Source of the DNA: Pseudogymnoascus destructans
Lineage: Eukaryota; Ascomycota; Leotiomycetes; Thelebolales; Thelebolaceae
NCBI RefSeq assembly: GCF_001641265.1
Contig: NW_020167525.1
Coordinates: 1,638,636 to 1,702,635 of the forward strand
Length of the DNA stretch: 64,000 nt
Direction: 5' to 3'
In this document: positions 1 to 11,253 of the stretch, in pieces
Position numbering within the stretch: position 1 is the first letter of the stretch
Layout: every line of letters starts with the position of its first letter
The notes under the pieces: model-generated
Databases searched by the model: none
Told to the model about the DNA's origin: nothing
The model's input: only the letters and a program-made list of their open reading frames with translations
Made by a program: the position numbers and the translations under genes

Positions 1-1959
1 TGCAAATAGACCTGGCGTTGTGGGCCCCGTAACCAGCTGCTCCTCAACTGAATTGCCATATCTTGGTGGCTCTGGCTTTGCCGAGTGGGGTTCGTGGACA
101 GACTGCGCTTTATGGTATGCGCCCACGCGAAGATCATCTTGTTCTAGATTCTTCTCTGTTTCAACCATATATTCTCGAAATTGGTTAGGGTCGAAAGTGC
201 TCTTAGTAGCAGGCGCCGTTCGACGACGACGCACGCTAGGCGGCTGCCGAGGATTTTCCTGTAAAGTGGAAAGAACATATTCCATGGAGGGAAGTGGTGG
301 AAGTGAGACGGGCGGAGGCGGGGCGGCGTTGTTCGTGTTTGTGCTAGGGGCGTTGTTGACATTTAATGGGGCGGAGGTTCCGCCCTGCTCTTCATCGCCC
401 TCCTCATTGCCTCTGGGCGGCGAAGCTCCACCTCGAAGTCCACCATCGAAGCCATCAACCCAAGAAGGATTACGGGCGCTTGATGACAAACCATAGTTTC
501 CGTCAGCGTGTTCAGACATGCTCACATCATTCATAATAACATATTCCATGTCACTGAAATGCCCATCGTTTGGTTGCGAATCATCATCATCATTGACATC
601 CCCTGGAATTTGGGGCGGCCCTGCGCCGCCACGAAGAGCTAGAAACTCCTCGAACGAGGGAAGGTCAGATTCGGGTTCGTCAAACCCAAAATCATAGCTG
701 TCCACGCCATAGAAAGCATTACGATTGCCCCCGCATCTCCTTGTTGGCTGAGGATATAGCTCTTCTTCAATCCGTTGCTGCTCTCGGATTAGGTCAGAGA
801 CCTCTTCTGGGATGTCCTTGTAGGGCCTTTTTGCCTTTGGTTCTGGAATATGTTAGCTTCTAGTGCCTGTCTATTATATCAATGTGGCACCGCATAACTT
901 ACGTCGCACAGCCGGATATCCATAAGCTCTCTCGTGGTAGCTATCCAAGAATTCCAAGTCGGCCTCTGCGCCGTATATTCGAGGCAGTATGCTGTAGTCG
1001 GGTTCGACTTTTTCTTGGGCGTCATTCTCATTCTTCTTAGCGTTGAGAATGTTGGTCAAAGTCAGGGGCTCAACAGGAAGGCCGAAGTAAACCATGCAAA
1101 ATTTCGTTGCAGCATTGTTTTTTACTCCCTTGAACGCGCCGTTGTCGAGGTTATCAAAATATAGCAACTGGTCTCTCCCTTGCAACATTGAAAGCAGAGA
1201 ATGCTCTCCCGAAGCCGCCAAGCGGCGGATTTGGTCTTCAAAAAAAGTCTTCTTCATAAGATCCATAAGCGACTGATTGCGGTCGTTATCTCCATAATCG
1301 GCGAGAAGTTTTTGGAATTCGGCTAGCTTATCGACCCAGGTTTGATCTGAAGGAGTTATATTGGGCATTAGACGGATTTTAAGTCCGTCTTCGATCTGCT
1401 TCGCTTCCTCTTCGGTTCTCTGTTTGCGAGTTTCAGAGTCGATCGTTTCTGCGAGTGTCATCTGATCGGGCTTCTTCCCAAAGATAGTCGGATCGAGCCA
1501 GAAATGAAAAATCGGAAGCTCCCCATCCTCCAAAGATAGAAAGGCGAGATGGGCAACATCGCGAGGGCCTGTCCACACCTGTCCCCCTGGAAGGAGCTCT
1601 TTGGTTTGGAATTTAACCACATCGCGTTTTCCTCGCAGTGTTGTCACAATGTGATAGTCTCCGGTGCGGAAGACTTTGACTCCCAATATTCGCAGTGCTT
1701 CTGCATGAAAAACATATCCTTCCTGAGCTCTGAGGGCTTTGTCGCGCAGAGTCTCTTGGTAGGCCTCTGGCGAAGGAATATAGTCACCTCTCCACCTTAA
1801 CGGCTTGCCAGAGAACATGGTATACTTAACTTCTCCATTCTCGTTTCGACTCTCAGCAAATAGCTTCCCAGGACCATTGTCTAATCCATCGTCTATTGGC
1901 GACACTGCGCTGTCGGTCGCGGTCATGTCCGGCGCCTGCATATCTTCCAATTGTGGCAA
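1..1959 (-). CDS. Unrecognised fungal protein, 3' end beyond window
   Basis: I do not recognise this protein. The ATG is at 1959. Exon 1 is 903-1959 and a 60-bp intron (843-902, donor GTAAGT, acceptor CAG) joins it in phase 1 to exon 2, which stays open to the left edge, so the C-terminus is missing. About 630 residues are visible. The first 350 residues are mixed alpha/beta-looking and hydrophilic, with a Glu/Lys-rich helical stretch near residues 175-195. The second exon is low-complexity: a run of Asp codons near 590, then Pro, Asn and Gly-rich sequence. No signal peptide, membrane segment or catalytic motif stands out. It is divergent to nudC across a 0.7-kb gap. The splice join keeps one frame and makes the gene real; the function is unknown. 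Confidence 0.7.
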
Positions 1960-2647
1960 GATTTGAAATTGTAGTAAATGAAGAACATTCGCTGATATTG
2001 TTTGAAAAGAAAATCAAGTTTAGGTATTGAAGCGGCCATCGTCAAAATAACATAGAATAGGACCAAGTGTAACAAAGCAAAGTATTAAAGAAAGGATTTC
2101 GGACAGAATAGGACGGAAGAGGGAAGGGGTACTTTCCTCTGAGCTCACCGTCCCTTTGAATCAATTTTGGTTTCAGGAAATTGTGACAAGACTGTGAAAG
2201 AGCATAAAGAAAGAATGTCCGGAATTGTCCAAGAGAATGAAGGCGACCATGATGGATATTCTTCTTCTTTCGGCCTTGGCAAAATAACAAAGACAGCCTA
2301 CATTGGTATTTCTCTAACAAAGACATACTGAGATGGTTTCGATTCGAATAACGTGGGAGGCACAGACAGACAAGGCTTTTGGATGTCAAACTCAAATTAC
2401 TTCAACAACTGACGGCCGGTGATGGGTTTCGACGTTGCAAAAATCTATATCCGGTGCCATTGAATCTATGAATGCAAAAACAGGCAGTTTCCCCAACCGC
2501 GCGATGGTGGAGGACAGCACCATATTAAAGGCATTAGTCACGTGGATCAAGGCTGCACCACCGTTTGTTCCCCATCGCGATCGCGGGGTCAATTCTCTTC
2601 AGAACCCCTCCAACGCCCCATCCGCGAAACTGAACTCATAGTACACC
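1960..2647. other. Intergenic gap, shared upstream region
   Basis: This gap lies between two divergent starts and probably holds both promoters. Short open frames here lack coding character and family resemblance. I see no repeat or RNA gene. Confidence 0.5.
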
Positions 2648-3472
2648 ATGTCTTCAGGTAAGCTCTTTATAATAATATTGTGTGCTAGAATATCTCCTTT
2701 TCAAGCCTTTCCAGCACAGCAGAGCTACGAAGTCTATATCCTGAAATTATACTACCTTCCATAAGATGTTTCTATACTCTCAGCATCCACTGACAGTCAC
2801 ACAGGGGATGCACCAGTAGACAAAGCTGCAGAGGCGGCGGCACATGCCCGCGAGGAAGAAGAACAAGCTGCCCTTCCCTACAAGTGGACTCAGACAATCC
2901 GCGACCTCTCTCTCAACTTCACCGTCCCCGGAAACTTCAAAGGCCGAGACCTGGTCGTCGATATCAAGAAGACGAGGCTGAGCGCTGGAATCAAGGGACA
3001 AGAGCCAACCATAAGTGTATGTACCCAATACTTGTCATATAGAGCTTCCTTGCTTGTTTTCCGCTCGGTGGATGCTGCCGTATGGATAGGACGAAGCTAA
3101 CACACCCAGGGTGACCTGCCACATCCCATCCACGTCGACGAGTCTACATGGACACTCGCCTCCATCCCTGCTGTTGACGGCAAGGAGCTGAAGCAGATCG
3201 ACATCCACCTGGACAAAGTGAACAAGATGCAGTGGTGGGAGCATGTTGTCACATCGGCGCCGAAGATCGACGTGACTAAGATCCAGCCTGAGAACAGCAA
3301 TCTGGGCGACCTGGATGGCGATACAAGGGGCATGGTTGAGAAGATGATGTTTGACCAGAGGCAGAAGGAGCTGGGTAAACCCACGAGCGAGGAGCAGAAG
3401 AAGGCAGATATGCTGGCGCAGTTCCAGAAACAGCACCCCGAGTTGGATTTCTCGAACGCGAAGATGGGTTAG
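2648..3472 (+). CDS. nudC: Nuclear movement protein NudC (CS domain)
   Basis: NudC is a cytosolic co-chaperone-like protein that stabilises dynein-pathway partners and supports nuclear migration in hyphae. Three exons (2648-2657, 2805-3016, 3110-3472) give 194 residues. The first exon carries only ATG-TCT-TCA-G. The joins keep frame and use good GT-AG signals. A charged Ala/Glu leader (residues 5-28) precedes a p23-like CS domain from about residue 29, opening with KWTQTIRDLSL and running to about residue 118 (DIHLDKVNKMQWWEHV). A C-terminal helical tail follows, with the family signature GDTRGMVEKMMFDQRQK. Length and order fit fungal NudC, which is short compared with animal NUDC. It is convergent with tfb3. 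Confidence 0.95.
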
Positions 3473-3793
3473 ATAGACCTGAGGATGTCCCAGAGTGGCA
3501 AAAAATGGAGGCATGAGAGTGGAGGGATTGCATAGCAGCGGTGTTTATACGAGGTACGAGAATCCTACAATGAGATCACGATAATTTAGTCCCAACATTA
3601 AATGTAGCGGGGAAGACGTGACCATAGTTATTGTTTGCTTGTGCGACCATACTCTATGTTCTACGATGCCCCATCTCTTTTTTACTACCCCGGGTATATT
3701 CCAATTTATGAAACCAAACTCCGTGACAATGCTGTCGCCATCCATTTCCAAACGCAATGCGAACGCCAATAAGCTCAAGTAATGAACCACATA
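3473..3793. other. Convergent intergenic gap (3' ends of nudC and tfb3)
   Basis: A 321-bp spacer between two 3' ends. It presumably holds both polyadenylation regions. Nothing else is visible. Confidence 0.5.
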
Positions 3794-4849
3794 TTAGAAG
3801 ACATCCTCCATCGTTTTGTCTCCGCTCCTAACCTTAGCAGCGACCGCAGAAAGAGGAGCACCACTCGAAGTAGTATTTGGCAGCTCATCCTCGATGAAAA
3901 CACCCAACCCAGAGAAAGCCTCGAACATCGTTCGGGCATAGTACTCTTGAAAGCTATAACCTCCAACCATATGCCTTGGGTCGTTCTCCGCCTGTTTCAG
4001 CCAATCATTCTTGTACCGTGTCTGCAGCACGTATCTCGTCGGCGTCAAATCCAGATCCCCAAACGGATCATACGGCTTCTCCACCTCCAAAGCCTTCCTC
4101 TTCTTCAAACCCCTGATCGCCATCTTAGGACCTTCTAGATCCTCCACCTGATCTCGTTTCATCTTCTCCGTCTTCTCCAGGATTAGCCTCTCAGCTTTCC
4201 TGGTAATTTCGTCGGCATTGCCCTCCGACCTCGCAAGCGTCTCAATAACATTGCGCTTCGTTCTCTCCAGATCCCTTCGGTCCGCCTCCTCCTTCTTCTT
4301 CCCCATCTCTCGCCTCTTCCTTGACCTCTCATCAGCTATCGCCTGTGCTCTCCGTCCCATCTCTTCCTCCTCCTTCTCAGCCTCCAAGTTTGCCTCAATC
4401 TCCATACGGTTCATCTCCGCATATTTTTTCAGTGCCTCCTCAGCATCCTTCTTCATAGCAGGCGTCCCCTCCACAATCTTAAACACCAAGTCCTCCACGC
4501 TCTCGAGATAATTATTCCAATCATGCAGCGTTTCAAAATCGTCCTGGCGCCTATTGAAGACCGCAGCCACGCGCTTCCGCACGTCGACTTCACGCTCAAT
4601 GTTCAGGTCTGCGAAAAAGGCTGTGTGAAAGCCCCGCTTGCGCAGCGTCTTGTGGCAGCCGGCGACAGGGCAGGGCGCGGGACCGGATGTGAAGAGCCGG
4701 TCCACGCAGGATGTGCACATCGTGTGGTAGCATTCTGAGTTTATGAGGAAGGTGAGGGACGGGTTGAGGTAGCGGTTCGACTTGCACACGGGGCAGATGT
4801 CGTCGAGGGGGTTGGAGGTGAGGGTGTTTGTCTGGGCCCGTGGAGGCAT
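3794..4849 (-). CDS. tfb3: TFIIH / CAK assembly factor Tfb3 (MAT1)
   Basis: Tfb3 bridges the cyclin-dependent kinase-activating module and core TFIIH, for RNA polymerase II CTD phosphorylation and repair. The single exon gives 351 residues. I chose the ATG at 4849 because the RING finger begins soon after it; the open frame runs 39 codons further upstream without resemblance. The C3HC4 RING ligands are C19, C22, C40, H42, C45, C48, C60 and C65. The MAT1 helical region follows (RGFHTAFFADLNIEREVDVR) with a long Glu/Arg/Lys coiled coil at about 160-240. The C-terminus contains GGYSFQEYYARTMFEAFSGLG. It is divergent to the bud27 gene with a 332-bp spacer that must hold both promoters. Confidence 0.94.
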   Translation of the reverse strand: MPPRAQTNTLTSNPLDDICPVCKSNRYLNPSLTFLINSECYHTMCTSCVDRLFTSGPAPCPVAGCHKTLRKRGFHTAFFADLNIEREVDVRKRVAAVFNRRQDDFETLHDWNNYLESVEDLVFKIVEGTPAMKKDAEEALKKYAEMNRMEIEANLEAEKEEEEMGRRAQAIADERSRKRREMGKKKEEADRRDLERTKRNVIETLARSEGNADEITRKAERLILEKTEKMKRDQVEDLEGPKMAIRGLKKRKALEVEKPYDPFGDLDLTPTRYVLQTRYKNDWLKQAENDPRHMVGGYSFQEYYARTMFEAFSGLGVFIEDELPNTTSSGAPLSAVAAKVRSGDKTMEDVF

Positions 4850-5181
4850 GGTGGGCAATGGAGCAATGCTGAGCTCGTGGGATCTGGAGGAGCTCAGCTT
4901 GGAGTGCCGTTCCGTATGTGAGGTTAATAGAAAGATGATCGCATGGATGTTGGCGAGGCTAAGCAAGGCTAAGGCGAGGCTTTGAAATAGGCATATGCGG
5001 GGGTGACTAAGCAGGTCAAGGCTGACGGAAATTTATTGCTCGCATCAGACATCAGCCTTTCTTCTTGGAACAGCTTGCTCCCAAGTTGTGAAAGAGAAAA
5101 TCGATTTGGAAAAAGTTCACCGAAGATTGAATTACATGGCCCATACAACTTTATATTGTTGAGCCCGCAATATTTTCCACC
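4850..5181. promoter_or_regulatory. Divergent promoter region, tfb3 / bud27
   Basis: The 332 bp between two divergent ATGs must hold both transcription starts. I could not place a specific element. Confidence 0.45.
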
Positions 5182-7020
5182 ATGGCACAACCATTAAATG
5201 ACAACGCCCTCCAAGACTTAGAGCGCCACCGCCTGCTGCTCGAGACACAAATTACCCAGCTCCGGAAAGCCCTTCAGACATGGCAGCTCTGGTCCGCGGA
5301 ATATGAGGGCTTGAAGGAAGAAATTGAAACCCTCTCATCTCCCACCAACGCAGACCTCCTGGCAATAGGGCAAAACTTCAATGGTCAGGTGGTGACTCTT
5401 GTCGAAATAGACGACATTTTGAATCTTAAGGGCGAACAGCGGAATGCTGCACAGATCATTAATCTACTTGATCGGAGAATCGACTATGTGGCACAAAATG
5501 TGAAGACAGTTGAGAAGCAGTTACATGCCGCGGAAGACAAGTTGGAAAAGGTCGGGATGGTGTCTGAAGAGCTGGAAGACAGTGCAAGAGATGAGGAAGG
5601 TTTACCATTGACGGAGATCATAGAGGAGCTGGATGATGAAGAGAATGTGATAAGCTACAAAACTAACACACCAGGAAGCGAGAAACAACAGTTATTAGAT
5701 GTCCTACGACAGGTCGGCGTCACTGAAGAAGAGATTCAAGTAAGAGGGTTGGATCCCGTCGATGCCGAAGTGGAGGAAGACGATGTCACAAAAGTATTGC
5801 CTACAACGTCTAAACCTCCACCGAAAGAGCCCACCGGCGCGGTCACCGAACATGTAGTACCTACACGGCCTAGTATCCAACCTAGGAAGAAGAGCGTCAC
5901 CTTCACCAAAGATACGAAACCCGGGCCCCCATCCGAACCATCCAAGACCGAGACTCGAATTTCCGAAATAATGTCCCTCTCCAAAGCCCAAAACGAATCC
6001 CTACCCTCCACCGGCCCGGATGCGCCTATCGTGCCCACTTCTGAGACCGAAGAGGAGGCAGCTCTCCGACGCCAAATGCTCCAATACTCCATGTCTGAAA
6101 TCGGCGCCGTAGTCGCCGAACTCGACCTCGAATCTGGCAGTGAGTGGTCTGAGGACGATGAGGGCTACGACGACGAGTTCAGCGATGGTGATGACGATGA
6201 AGACGCGTTTGGTCGCTCAACTCGCAAGGTTGTGGACGATGACCTGCACCAACGGATGCGCGAGCTGGAGGAGAAATTGGGCGTGCGGATGATGCAGAAC
6301 CTGGGCCCTAAACCGCCATCGGACGTATCTACGGAGAGGACAGAGCCGGATGCGGGGATCGCCCAGATTAAGATCACGCAGGAGGATGTAGATCGTGCGG
6401 CGAAGCTACAGTCGCCCAATAAGCCTGCGGACGAAGAAGTGAAGGCAGTCAAGAAGGGGAAGAAGGGAGTTCGTTTCGCCGACGATGTCGACGTCTCTCC
6501 GGCACCCGAAACCAAGCCAGTTGTTAAACCAATGCCTCCAAAACCTACCGTTGTCCCAGCACCAATCACCGATATCGTCGAGCGCCCACCGGCCGCTGTC
6601 GCAGCACCTGCTCCTCCAACCGCGAAGAAAGTTTCCCGGTTTAAGTCGTCACGACAGGCCAACCCTGTTCATGGCTTTATCTCTCCGCAGCCGCCAGTCC
6701 AGTCGTCACGAAGTGAACGCACCGTCCCTACCGGCCCTGAAAATGCAACGCTTGCCACACAAGTTGTGGAGAGAGAGGTAGTTGAGACTGGTGGTGTAAC
6801 GGAACCAGATGAGCTTGACCCAGGCTTGCTGCACCAGGAGGTCTCGACGGAATTTCACCGTTTGAGGAACCGGATGATTCAGCGGGAGGGAGGATTCAAG
6901 AAGAAGGAACAAGAGGTTGATGATGAAGGAACGATACTAGAATATGCCGATGAGTATGATGACGAGGGAAGGCCGAAGAAAGTGAGTAGATTTATGGCCG
7001 CGAGGCTTGGGAGACCGTAG
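5182..7020 (+). CDS. bud27: URI/Bud27-like unconventional prefoldin
   Basis: This protein is probably the fungal URI/Bud27 prefoldin-like factor, which takes part in assembly of RNA polymerases and in translation control. The single exon gives 612 residues. Residues 1-125 form two long heptad-rich helices around a short hairpin (the prefoldin alpha plan). The middle is long, acidic and disordered (Glu/Asp run near 320-345) and has two matching basic-SVTF/VRFADD patches. The C-terminus has the short conserved KKVSRFMAARLG end plus an internal copy of the same idea (KKVSRFKSSR), typical of the fungal DUF3835-containing members. It is convergent with the AP180 gene. The prefoldin identity rests on the N-terminus and C-terminal tail; the middle carries no information. 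Confidence 0.82.
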   Translation: MAQPLNDNALQDLERHRLLLETQITQLRKALQTWQLWSAEYEGLKEEIETLSSPTNADLLAIGQNFNGQVVTLVEIDDILNLKGEQRNAAQIINLLDRRIDYVAQNVKTVEKQLHAAEDKLEKVGMVSEELEDSARDEEGLPLTEIIEELDDEENVISYKTNTPGSEKQQLLDVLRQVGVTEEEIQVRGLDPVDAEVEEDDVTKVLPTTSKPPPKEPTGAVTEHVVPTRPSIQPRKKSVTFTKDTKPGPPSEPSKTETRISEIMSLSKAQNESLPSTGPDAPIVPTSETEEEAALRRQMLQYSMSEIGAVVAELDLESGSEWSEDDEGYDDEFSDGDDDEDAFGRSTRKVVDDDLHQRMRELEEKLGVRMMQNLGPKPPSDVSTERTEPDAGIAQIKITQEDVDRAAKLQSPNKPADEEVKAVKKGKKGVRFADDVDVSPAPETKPVVKPMPPKPTVVPAPITDIVERPPAAVAAPAPPTAKKVSRFKSSRQANPVHGFISPQPPVQSSRSERTVPTGPENATLATQVVEREVVETGGVTEPDELDPGLLHQEVSTEFHRLRNRMIQREGGFKKKEQEVDDEGTILEYADEYDDEGRPKKVSRFMAARLGRP

Positions 7021-7607
7021 GTAGATAGGAAATACGAATTGTATATTTACGATCGGGTGGCTTCGAGGGATGCAAGGGTATCCCTCCTGGTGACAGAAGA
7101 TATGTCGGGGGATACAGGAAAAGCGAACCAAAATGATGGAAAGTTCGCTTTTCATCTTCGCGCTTGGTCCGAGATCAAAGTTTAGGGCCCTCTGACGTCG
7201 TGGACCTGGCCTGTTGGCCTCAATGGCCATGACGATTCGTTTCACCCTTTATATTTAGCATACTTTTGTCGTATTTAATAATATATTTTACCTTGGAGCA
7301 GATAAGGTGGCTGGGGAAGCATCGAATATATCAAGACAAAGAAAGTTCACTGTGAGCCACGCCGTCTTGTAATGGTATTACGTATCCTTTCCCAGAGCTA
7401 TAGCTTGCCAGCTACCTTTCTACGTCTGCCCTGTCAAATCTTCCATCTGGGACTCTTAAAATCAACGCTATACCAATAACCCCCGTCAAGTCCACGTCGC
7501 TCTCTCCACCGCCATCCTCATTCCACAAATGCATCTACACCATGCAAGGTTTCAAACCCATCACCCATTCGACAGCCCCCATCCCCATCTTCCCCTCGTC
7601 ATCCCAT
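7021..7607. other. Convergent intergenic gap
   Basis: A 587-bp spacer between the 3' ends of bud27 and the AP180 gene. It is partly AT-rich around 7245-7300. Nothing else is seen. Confidence 0.45.
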
Positions 7608-9770
7608 CTACTGCGACCACGGCTGCTGCTGCGCCGGCCTCGGAAACACCTCAATAGTCGGCATCGAGTCCAGTCCCCCACCAATCGGCGCCTGATTATT
7701 CTGCCATCCCATTCCTGTCGCAGTATTCACAAACGCACTCTGCCTAAACGGATTCGTGCCTGTAGGCTGCGGTGCCAGTCCACCCGGTGTCCCCGCACCG
7801 CTCGTCCCAGGCCGTCGCGCGAACGGGTTCGTCCCTGTAGGCGCAGGTTGTAGTGGGCTCGCGGCGGGGCCGGTGGGTTGGTATTGCTGTGCTTGTGGCC
7901 CGCCAGGTGGGGCTGAGGCCGGTTTGGCAAAGGGGTTTGTGTTTTGAGGTGATACGGGGGAGAGGGTGTGGCTCGTAGTCTGGCCCATAGTCGTTGGGCT
8001 TGCGCTGGCGGCGTGGTTCATCATCATGCTTGCGCGGAAAGGGTTCGTGACTTGTTGCTGTGGGCCGGTTTGGAAGGGTTGTTGTGGTTGTCCGGGAAAG
8101 GGTGAGAGGGTATTTTGACTGGTTGGGGAGAGGTAGTTCGAAGGGTATGCTTGTGGTTGCTGGGTGTAACCGCCGAAGCCAGCTCCAGTCATATTAGGTT
8201 GGAGTTGCTGCGGTTGTTGCATCGGTTGAGGCTGTGTGAATCCATTATTAAATTGATGTTGTTGCTGTTGGTTCGGGTCCTGGAAGCCTGTTTGTTGCTG
8301 CACGAATCCATTCTGTTGGAATGCCTGTTGTTGGTGGATAGCTTGTTGCTGCATAGGCTGCTGTTGTTGCCCTTGGAACTGCGGGGCGCCTGTGAAGTTG
8401 GGCGCATTTACCGGCTGCTGTGGCGGCGTGGTTTCGAGGGGCTCCTGTTTTAGTTCGATCGAGGCGAAGAAATCTATCAAGTCTGGGGCAGGACCTTTAG
8501 GCGGAGCTGGTTGTGCCTTTGTCGTGGTGGCTGCCGTCTCTTTGCTTGGTTTGGCATCTGGGAACGTCTTTGACGCATCAACGCGAGAAGAGCTACCACC
8601 TGTCTTCTGTGCAGTGAGAAATGGTTTGAATGTGCCGTTCTTCTTCTTCTTTGCCTCTTCTTCCGCCAGATATTGACGCCTGTTGATATCAAAATCGGGG
8701 TCGGCGAGGTAGTCCTCCAGCTGCTTCCCTAAGTTCACAGGCGCATGCTTAAGCTTTGGTACCTCAACTCGTGTCTTGTGCTCATATGTCCGTGCGGTAC
8801 CAAGATATGCAACTACAAGGTCCGTGTGCTTTGTGAATCTTCTGTATATCTCCAAAGCTCTCTGGGCATCTGTTTTTGTCATTTCAAAGAATTGTCCTAC
8901 ACTGTATCAGCATCACCATACAGCGAATATAAGCAGTCGAGCATACCTAGGATGGCAATCATTGCCTGGTTGATGACATGGTAAAGAGCCAGGAGGTCAA
9001 GAACCAGCATACGGAATACAGTGATTGTGATTTCGTTCTCGGGCTCATTATCAAGCACCTATCGAGTGTTAGAGATCCACCTTTCTCTTCACATATGGAC
9101 AACTTACGTCACATTTCAGCAGGGAACTGATCTGGAGCTGGACGAGTTCGGTCTCCCGCAATAAGCCCTTGTCGACAGTTAACTTTTGAAATCGATTCTC
9201 CGCTCCTCGGACAAAATCGCATTTGCTATGTCGGTATCCTCTTGCTCGTTCAGTCAGGTAGCTCGAATAGTGGCGGATATTCTTGCCATGCGTTTGAACT
9301 GGAGAACAATCAGCAACGTGCCCGAAGAAATCATTCCTGAACGATACACCATATCCGACCCGCGGTGACACACTGCATGCACATACGCTTGGGCTGCCAG
9401 ACTTTGTACATACCATCCGTGAAGCTGCTTGTAGCCAACATGTTCTTGTGATTTGATAGAAACTCCAACGTAACATCGGGTGACCCTTCCCGAATCATCA
9501 GGTGTACAGTTATAAGACCCTTGAAAACCACCGTCCATGTGGAGTCGCGCAACCGGTTCTGGAGGGCACGAAAGACTTCTGCGACGCCATGTTCGCCGGA
9601 ATGTGTTGCGATGAGGATATGCTCAATGTATTTTGATTTCGGCGGGGCAAGCTGGGAGAGGGGGAGACAGTCAGTACTGGATAGGACAGAGCGCCATTGG
9701 GCAGATGGAAAGGGCAAGTCACCTTTATCTTTGTCGCGCCCTTCACAGATTTCTCGAATGAACTTGACAT
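7608..9770 (-). CDS. yap1801: AP180/CALM-type endocytic adaptor (ANTH domain)
   Basis: The protein should bind PtdIns(4,5)P2 at the plasma membrane and recruit clathrin and EH-domain proteins in endocytosis. Five exons (9723-9770, 9414-9651, 9108-9298, 8947-9058, 7608-8896) join in consistent phases to 625 residues. The ANTH domain fills about residues 1-285: the lipid-binding start SFEKSVKGATKIK, then APPKSKYIEHILIATHSG, and the end FFEMTKTDAQRALEIYRRF. The rest is Gln/Pro-rich and disordered, with polyglutamine-like tracts encoded near 8190-8420 and four NPF motifs, the classical EH-domain ligands. The introns fall at places where the ANTH domain reads through smoothly, which confirms them. 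It is divergent to the mitochondrial AspRS gene. Confidence 0.93.
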
Positions 9771-11253
9771 GGTTTCATGCCACAGGCGTACTGTTGATGG
9801 GCTAAGCCTCCAAGGTTTCCGGCAGGAGACGAACAGTCAATGGCGAGGATGTGAGCATAGAAAGTGCCGCTGCAAATCCTAGCCGATGTAGACGCTAAAG
9901 AAGCCTTTGGTGCCTCGTGAATCCTGTAGATCGTGGGCGCGCAGACGGACGTGGTGTTGCTAATCGCAAGATTAAGCTCGTGTCAATCCTGGTCAATAAT
10001 GCAAGGGCCTCCCAATCTCATCTACCAAGAAGCCAGCATCGTGAGTGCGGGGGATTTGTAGGCAAGGTAAAGTTCACTTCGGATTTGCAGATTCGAGCGC
10101 AGAATGGACCTATATGTATTCGTGGCCGCTCCTGGAAGGCCGTTGTTGGTATTTCGAGGCGAAGTTGTTGTTTGTTCGTTGAACAAAGCTTGGGCTGAGC
10201 CAGGGGGACTTGAGGATGAGCGTCATAAACATCAAATCCATGTGGCCCAACGTAAGTGGGCGGCCGCATTTCCCGCACCGCACTCCCGAGCATACATATG
10301 AGGGTTTAATCTTATTGCTCCAGCGTTTAATTTATAATCATTATCACAACAGGTAGTATAGAACACATTGTTTGTAAGGCGGAATAATACAAGTCATATT
10401 GCGATTAATCCGAGGTGGTCCAGCGTGCTGGGGGGGATATCTAACGGCTAAAAAACAATGAAGCCAAAAGGCACAGGTCAAAATAAAAAATTGTAATAGA
10501 TAAAGGCTCCAGACATCAGAACACTTGACATGGTGCCTGTCGCCCTGTTTCCCCAATTATCTCCAACACTGCCGGTCATGCCTACAACTGACATACCGCC
10601 CCGGCCGTGTGGGAATTGACCGCCAACGGCGCTTCCACAGGCGCTTCCACAGGCCCCAACCAACAACAAAAATCAAAGAATGAGCCCTTCCAAGGCTTTT
10701 TAAGGATCAGAGATGCCGTATTCGCGTCCGCTTGTTAACAAGGGGGGTGTGGCGAACGCTGATTTCACGTCCCCCAACCTCGCCTTGCAACCAAACCACT
10801 TAAGCCCGGTAAAGGGAGAGTTCGGAGGCTCAGCGAGGAGGGAGCCATATCATATAAAACACGCTAGGCTTTCATCATTCTAAAACAGACATGAGTTAGC
10901 AAGGTTGCACTGTGTTGGATGAAGGTATAGCACTGGGGCAGCGAGCAATCACACTTACTGTTTAAAACTTGGAAGGATAAAGATTGAAATTCTACACTGC
11001 GGGCGGTATTTATTTGAACTTAGCGCAAAAGGTGCGTTAGCGAGAATATTGTTGCCTTGGATTTGTGGTTATACGCAAGGCTGAGTAAGTGCCTGTATTT
11101 TATCCCGCAGCCTCGCCGACCTCCATCCCCCCATCTCGGCCTGTATCACTACTTTCACTTCTTTATTCACGTTAATTATCGCTGTATATACGCATTCCCT
11201 ATATGGTTATTTGTATATGATACCGAAACGATACCCTGCAAATCTAACAACCA
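9771..11253. other. 1.5-kb intergenic region between divergent genes
   Basis: No supported gene is present. It contains a 13-bp tandem duplication (GGCGCTTCCACAG, about 10627-10653), purine-poor GC-rich stretches, and AT-rich DNA close to 11150-11230, just before the msd1 ATG. It presumably contains both promoters. Confidence 0.4.
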